Assembly: GCA_903860995.1 (NCBI GenBank)
Contig: CAIOSS010001443.1
Span: forward strand, 1-8,914
DNA: 8,914 nucleotides
Direction of reading: 5' to 3'
Origin: an uncultured delta proteobacterium
Lineage (GTDB): Bacteria; Myxococcota_A; Polyangia; Polyangiales; Ga0077539
This document shows positions 5,934-8,914 of the stretch, in pieces (position 1 is the stretch's first letter; every line of letters starts with the position of its first letter). The notes beneath the pieces are model-generated. The model searched no databases. It saw nothing but the letters and a program-made list of their open reading frames with translations, and was not told the origin of the DNA. Both the position numbers and the translations under genes were made by a program.

Positions 5934-7393
5934 GCGGCGAGGTGGTCATCGCGTACCTCGCCGCGGGGGTGCTCTTCATCCGCTCGCTGGGCGGCCTCTC
6001 CAAGCAGGAGACCGCGCAGGACGGCAACACCAACGGCGTGCTCGGCATGGCCCTCGCCATCGTCGTCGCCGCCATCTCCTGGACCACCCGCGACGGCATG
6101 ATCGTGCGCGACGCCGCGGGCCGGCTGCTCACCGTGGCCTGGGGCTCGTCGGGCGCGCTGCTCGGCGCGGTGGCGGCGGCGAGCGTCATCGGCGCCGTGC
6201 TCGCGCGGCGCGTCGAGATGACCGGCATGCCCGAGCTCGTCGCGGTGCTGCACAGCTTCGTCGGGCTCGCGGCGGTGCTGGTGGGCGTGTCGTCGTACCT
6301 CGCGCCCAGTGACGTGCACGTCACCGCGCCCATCGAGCGCACGGTGCACCTGCTCGAGGTGTGCGTCGGCGCCGCGGTGGGCGCGATCACCCTCACGGGC
6401 TCGGTCGTCGCGTGGGCCAAGCTGCGCGGCACCCTCGACGGCAAGCCCCTGCTGCTGCCCGGCCGGCACGCCCTCAACGCCGCCGCGGCGCTCGCCATCG
6501 CCGGGCTCGCGGTGCCCTTCATCCAGGCCGCCGGGAGCGAGGGGCTGCCCTACCTGCTGGCGATCGTGGGGCTCGCGGCGCTGCTCGGCACGCACCTGGT
6601 GATGGCCATCGGCGGGGCCGACATGCCCGTGGTGGTCTCGCTGCTCAACAGCTACTCCGGGTGGGCCGCGGCGGCGGCGGGCTTCATGCTCGCCAACGAC
6701 CTGCTCATCGTGACCGGCGCGCTCGTCGGGTCGAGCGGAACCATCCTCTCGATCATCATGTGCCGGGCCATGAACCGCTCGATCCTGAGCGTGGTGTTCG
6801 GCGGCTTCGGCACCGGCGACGCGGCGCCCGGCGGGGCGCGCGAGGTGACCGGCGAGGTGCAGGAGATGAAGGCCGACGAGGTCGGGCAGAAGCTCGTCGC
6901 GGCGCGCAGCGTGGTGGTGGTGCCGGGCTACGGCATGGCCGTGTCGCGCGCGCAGGGCGCCGTGAAGGAGCTCACGGAGGCGCTGCGCGAGCGCGGGGTG
7001 GACGTGCGCTTCGCCATCCACCCGGTGGCGGGCCGCCTGCCGGGGCACATGAACGTGCTGCTCGCGGAGGCCGGCGTGCCCTACGACATCGTGCACGAGA
7101 TGGAGCACATCAACGCCGACTTCGCCCGCACCGACCTGGTGCTGGTGATCGGGGCCAACGACATCGTGAACCCCGGCGCGCTCGACGACCCCGGGTCGAG
7201 CATCTACGGGATGCCCGTGCTGGAGGTGTGGAAGTCGAGCCTCACGGTGGTGCTCAAGCGCGGCATGGCCGCGGGCTACGCCGGGGTGGAGAACCCGCTC
7301 TTCTCCCTGGACAACACCCGGATGCTCTTCGGCGACGCGCGTCGGAGCATCGAGTCCCTGGTGGCCGAGCTGCGCAAGGCCTCCGCGGGCTGA
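5930..7393 (+). CDS. pntB: NAD(P) transhydrogenase subunit beta
   Basis: PntB holds most of the membrane proton channel (domain II) and the NADP(H)-binding domain III. The 487-residue protein is slightly longer than E. coli PntB (about 462). The N-terminal half is a set of hydrophobic segments with hallmark sequences: LSKQETAQDGNTNGVLGM, MPELVAVLHSFVGLAAVLVG (His108 matching the proton-pathway His91 of E. coli) and NSYSGWAAAAAGFMLANDLL, ending MCRAMNRS. Domain III begins near residue 325 and contains VPGYGMAVSRAQ, IHPVAGRLPGHMNVLLAEAG, VIGANDIVNPGA, GMPVLEVWKS, KRGMAAGYAGVENPLF and NTRMLFGDA, the NADP-binding series in order. Small departures from the E. coli pattern are SSIYGMP for SPIAGMP and KRGM for KRSM. 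The ATG overlaps the pntA stop, so the genes form one operon. The extra length sits mainly in the loop at about 52-66 and the domain linker. Confidence 0.97.
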   Translation: MSGEVVIAYLAAGVLFIRSLGGLSKQETAQDGNTNGVLGMALAIVVAAISWTTRDGMIVRDAAGRLLTVAWGSSGALLGAVAAASVIGAVLARRVEMTGMPELVAVLHSFVGLAAVLVGVSSYLAPSDVHVTAPIERTVHLLEVCVGAAVGAITLTGSVVAWAKLRGTLDGKPLLLPGRHALNAAAALAIAGLAVPFIQAAGSEGLPYLLAIVGLAALLGTHLVMAIGGADMPVVVSLLNSYSGWAAAAAGFMLANDLLIVTGALVGSSGTILSIIMCRAMNRSILSVVFGGFGTGDAAPGGAREVTGEVQEMKADEVGQKLVAARSVVVVPGYGMAVSRAQGAVKELTEALRERGVDVRFAIHPVAGRLPGHMNVLLAEAGVPYDIVHEMEHINADFARTDLVLVIGANDIVNPGALDDPGSSIYGMPVLEVWKSSLTVVLKRGMAAGYAGVENPLFSLDNTRMLFGDARRSIESLVAELRKASAG

Positions 7394-7411
7394 GCCCCTC
7401 TGCACGGCGGA

Positions 7412-7436
7412 CCGGAAGGCCTTGACCCCCCTCCGG
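7412..7436 (+). terminator. Weak hairpin after pntB
   Basis: CCGGA (7412-7416) pairs with TCCGG (7432-7436), extendable by two more G-C pairs across a mismatch. It sits 18 nt after the pntB stop, where a terminator would be expected, but there is no T-run after it. At this GC content such a short stem could arise by chance. Confidence 0.22.
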
Positions 7437-7446
7437 GCGCCTCGGG

Positions 7447-7476
7447 TTGACACCCCATCGCCCGGCGCGCTGTGCT
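7447..7476 (+). promoter_or_regulatory. Possible sigma-70-type promoter upstream of the membrane protein gene
   Basis: A perfect -35 hexamer TTGACA (7447-7452) is followed after 18 bp by TGTGCT (7471-7476), a 3 of 6 match to the -10 box. Transcription from it would begin almost at the GTG at 7484, giving a leaderless or nearly leaderless message; this would agree with the lack of a Shine-Dalgarno sequence there. A second TTGACC lies 25 bp upstream (7422-7427). The -10 is weak, so the call is tentative. Confidence 0.33.
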
Positions 7477-7483
7477 GCGCCGC

Positions 7484-8914
7484 GTGAGATCGCCCATCCG
7501 TGCCGCGGTGCTCCTCGCGGCCCTCGGCGCGGGCTGCGAGCGTCGGCCCCCCAATCCCTCCGTCACCTGGGTCACGCTCGTCGCGCCGCTCGCGCCCGGC
7601 CGTGAGGTCACCCGCGGTTATGTGCTCGCCGCCCCCACGCGCGGCCACGAGCACGACGTGCTGTTTCGCGCGACCCGCGGGGCCGATGGGGCGAGGGTCG
7701 AGGTGCACGTGGTCGACCGCGCGCGCTGGCCCGCCGCCCGCCCCGCGGGGGCCTTCGGGGTCGACTGGGAGGTGGCGCGCACCACCGCCGCGCGCGACGA
7801 CGCCGCGGCCGTCACCGAGGCCCTCACCCGCGCCATCGCCGCCCACCCCGGGGTGCCCGGTCCGGTCGACGCCATCCCCCTCGATGGGGGCCGCGCCGCG
7901 AACACCCCGCGGCCCCGCGCCCTCGACCTGCTCTCGCTCCTCGGAACATGGCGGCTGTGTCCCTGGTGGCTCGCCGCCCTCGCGCTCGCCGCCCTCGCGA
8001 TGCGCGGGCGCGCGCGGCTCCACCGCACCGACGCGGGGCTCTTCGCGGCGGCCCTCGTCGCGCGGGCGGCGCTCGGCGCGTGGCGGCCCTTCCACGTCAA
8101 CGGCCAGGGCCCGCTCTGGATCACCGGCGCCCTCCACCCCGAAGAACTCCGATCGTATGGTCCCGGCTGGAGCGAGCTCCACGGGTGGCTCCCGCGGGTG
8201 ATGGCGCCCGACGCGGCGGTGTTCGCCACGCAGGTCGCGCTCGGCGCCGCGCTCGCCCCGCTGGCCGCCATCGTGGCCCGCCAGGTGGGCCTCTCGCCCG
8301 GCCACGCCTTCCTCGCGGGCGCCCTGCTCGCCGCCGACCCGGTGCTCATCCGCATCGGCGCCACCGAGTCATACGTGGTCCCCATCCTGGCGCTGGCCGC
8401 GGGCGGCGTCGCGGCCCTGCTCGCGGCGGGGGGTGTCACCCACGACCGACGGCGCTCGGCGGCCCTCTGGCTCGCGGGCGCGCTGTTGGCGGCGCAGTGC
8501 GCGCGGGTCCACCCCCTCGGCTGGATGGCGGTGGCGCTGGCGCCGCTCGTGGTGGCCGCGGGGGCGGGGCTGCGGGCGGGGGCGTACGCGGCGGCGGCCA
8601 TCGGCGGGGCGGTGGCGCTCACCAGCGGCTGCGTGCTGGCCGACGTGCTGACGAGCGTGGCCCATGGCGCGGTGATGCAGCCGACGTGGCTGACGCGCCC
8701 CGCGTGGATCTGGCTGGCGCTGCTCGCGGCGGCGGTGGCCCACCCGCGGGCGAGGCGGCTGGCGCCCGCGGCGGCCTGCGCGGGGGCGCTGGCCTCGGTG
8801 ATCGCGGAGACCTACGGGCAGAGCGATATCTGGCGCCTGGCGGCGGTGCACACGGTGGCGCTGCCGGGCGCGCTGGCGGTCGCGGCGATGGCGCCCGCGG
8901 CGGTGACGGCGCCG
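7484..8914 (+). CDS. Multi-pass membrane protein with lipoprotein-like leader (partial, runs off right edge)
   Basis: An open frame of 477 codons starts at GTG and has no stop before the window ends. The N-terminus (VRSPIRAAVLLAALGAGCER) has two arginines, a hydrophobic stretch and Cys18, like a lipoprotein signal with an imperfect lipobox. About 130 mostly hydrophilic residues follow with no membrane segment. From about residue 158 the chain becomes a series of hydrophobic segments (for example WWLAALALAALAM, AALVARAALGAW, FATQVALGAALAPLAAIVA, AFLAGALLAADPVLI, VVPILALAAGGVAALLAA), perhaps eight or more before the edge. The conserved-looking polar stretch between segments, NGQGPLWITGALHPEELRSY, recalls the large first loop of GT-C-fold glycosyltransferases, but I cannot confirm this. 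Strong third-position GC and the leader support the frame. GTG at 7508 would lose both arginines. Product function is not recognised. Confidence 0.7.
   Translation, partial: MRSPIRAAVLLAALGAGCERRPPNPSVTWVTLVAPLAPGREVTRGYVLAAPTRGHEHDVLFRATRGADGARVEVHVVDRARWPAARPAGAFGVDWEVARTTAARDDAAAVTEALTRAIAAHPGVPGPVDAIPLDGGRAANTPRPRALDLLSLLGTWRLCPWWLAALALAALAMRGRARLHRTDAGLFAAALVARAALGAWRPFHVNGQGPLWITGALHPEELRSYGPGWSELHGWLPRVMAPDAAVFATQVALGAALAPLAAIVARQVGLSPGHAFLAGALLAADPVLIRIGATESYVVPILALAAGGVAALLAAGGVTHDRRRSAALWLAGALLAAQCARVHPLGWMAVALAPLVVAAGAGLRAGAYAAAAIGGAVALTSGCVLADVLTSVAHGAVMQPTWLTRPAWIWLALLAAAVAHPRARRLAPAAACAGALASVIAETYGQSDIWRLAAVHTVALPGALAVAAMAPAAVTAP

Noticed and set aside
7618..8622. A 334-codon minus-strand open frame rich in Ala, Ser, Thr and Arg.
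   Set aside because: It is the antisense shadow of the plus-strand membrane protein. High GC makes long open antisense frames common, and its residues show no domain pattern.

Overview
The window is very GC-rich (about three quarters G+C by eye) with strongly GC-biased third codon positions, frequent GTG starts and dense, mostly convergent or divergent packing. A single-domain PilZ protein, a lipoprotein-like solute-binding protein and Ala/Arg-rich hypothetical proteins suggest a high-GC Gram-negative, most plausibly a myxobacterium-like (Myxococcota) genome. That placement is inference from composition and gene style, not from a marker gene. The first 19 bases are the 3' end of an Illumina TruSeq adapter, so the left edge is almost certainly a contig end.

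Left edge (1-241): adapter remnant; the last 20 codons of a plus-strand gene whose tail resembles the C-terminus of UvrA; then a nested inverted repeat of about 120 bp between two convergent genes.

Minus-strand operon (3233 down to 242): a 107-residue PilZ protein, a family 5 (oligopeptide/nickel type) solute-binding lipoprotein, and one DppB/OppB-type permease. The genes are 5 nt apart and then overlap by 4 nt. No second permease or ATPase follows, so the importer is incomplete here.

Plus-strand block (3332-7393): a hypothetical 316-residue protein with one N-terminal membrane anchor, then pntA and pntB, the two subunits of the proton-translocating NAD(P) transhydrogenase, translationally coupled through an ATGA overlap. 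PntA and PntB are full length with almost all family motifs. The exception is the usually acidic NAD-ribose-binding residue of PntA, which is Ala here. The transhydrogenase uses the proton gradient to transfer hydride from NADH to NADP+.

Right edge (7484-8914): a GTG-started membrane protein that runs off the window. It has a lipoprotein-like leader, an exported N-terminal domain of about 130 residues and then many hydrophobic segments. Its function is not recognised.

I did not find a convincing new biological system. The points most worth checking are the PntA substitution, the PilZ-led half transporter, the nested inverted repeat and the contig-end artefact.
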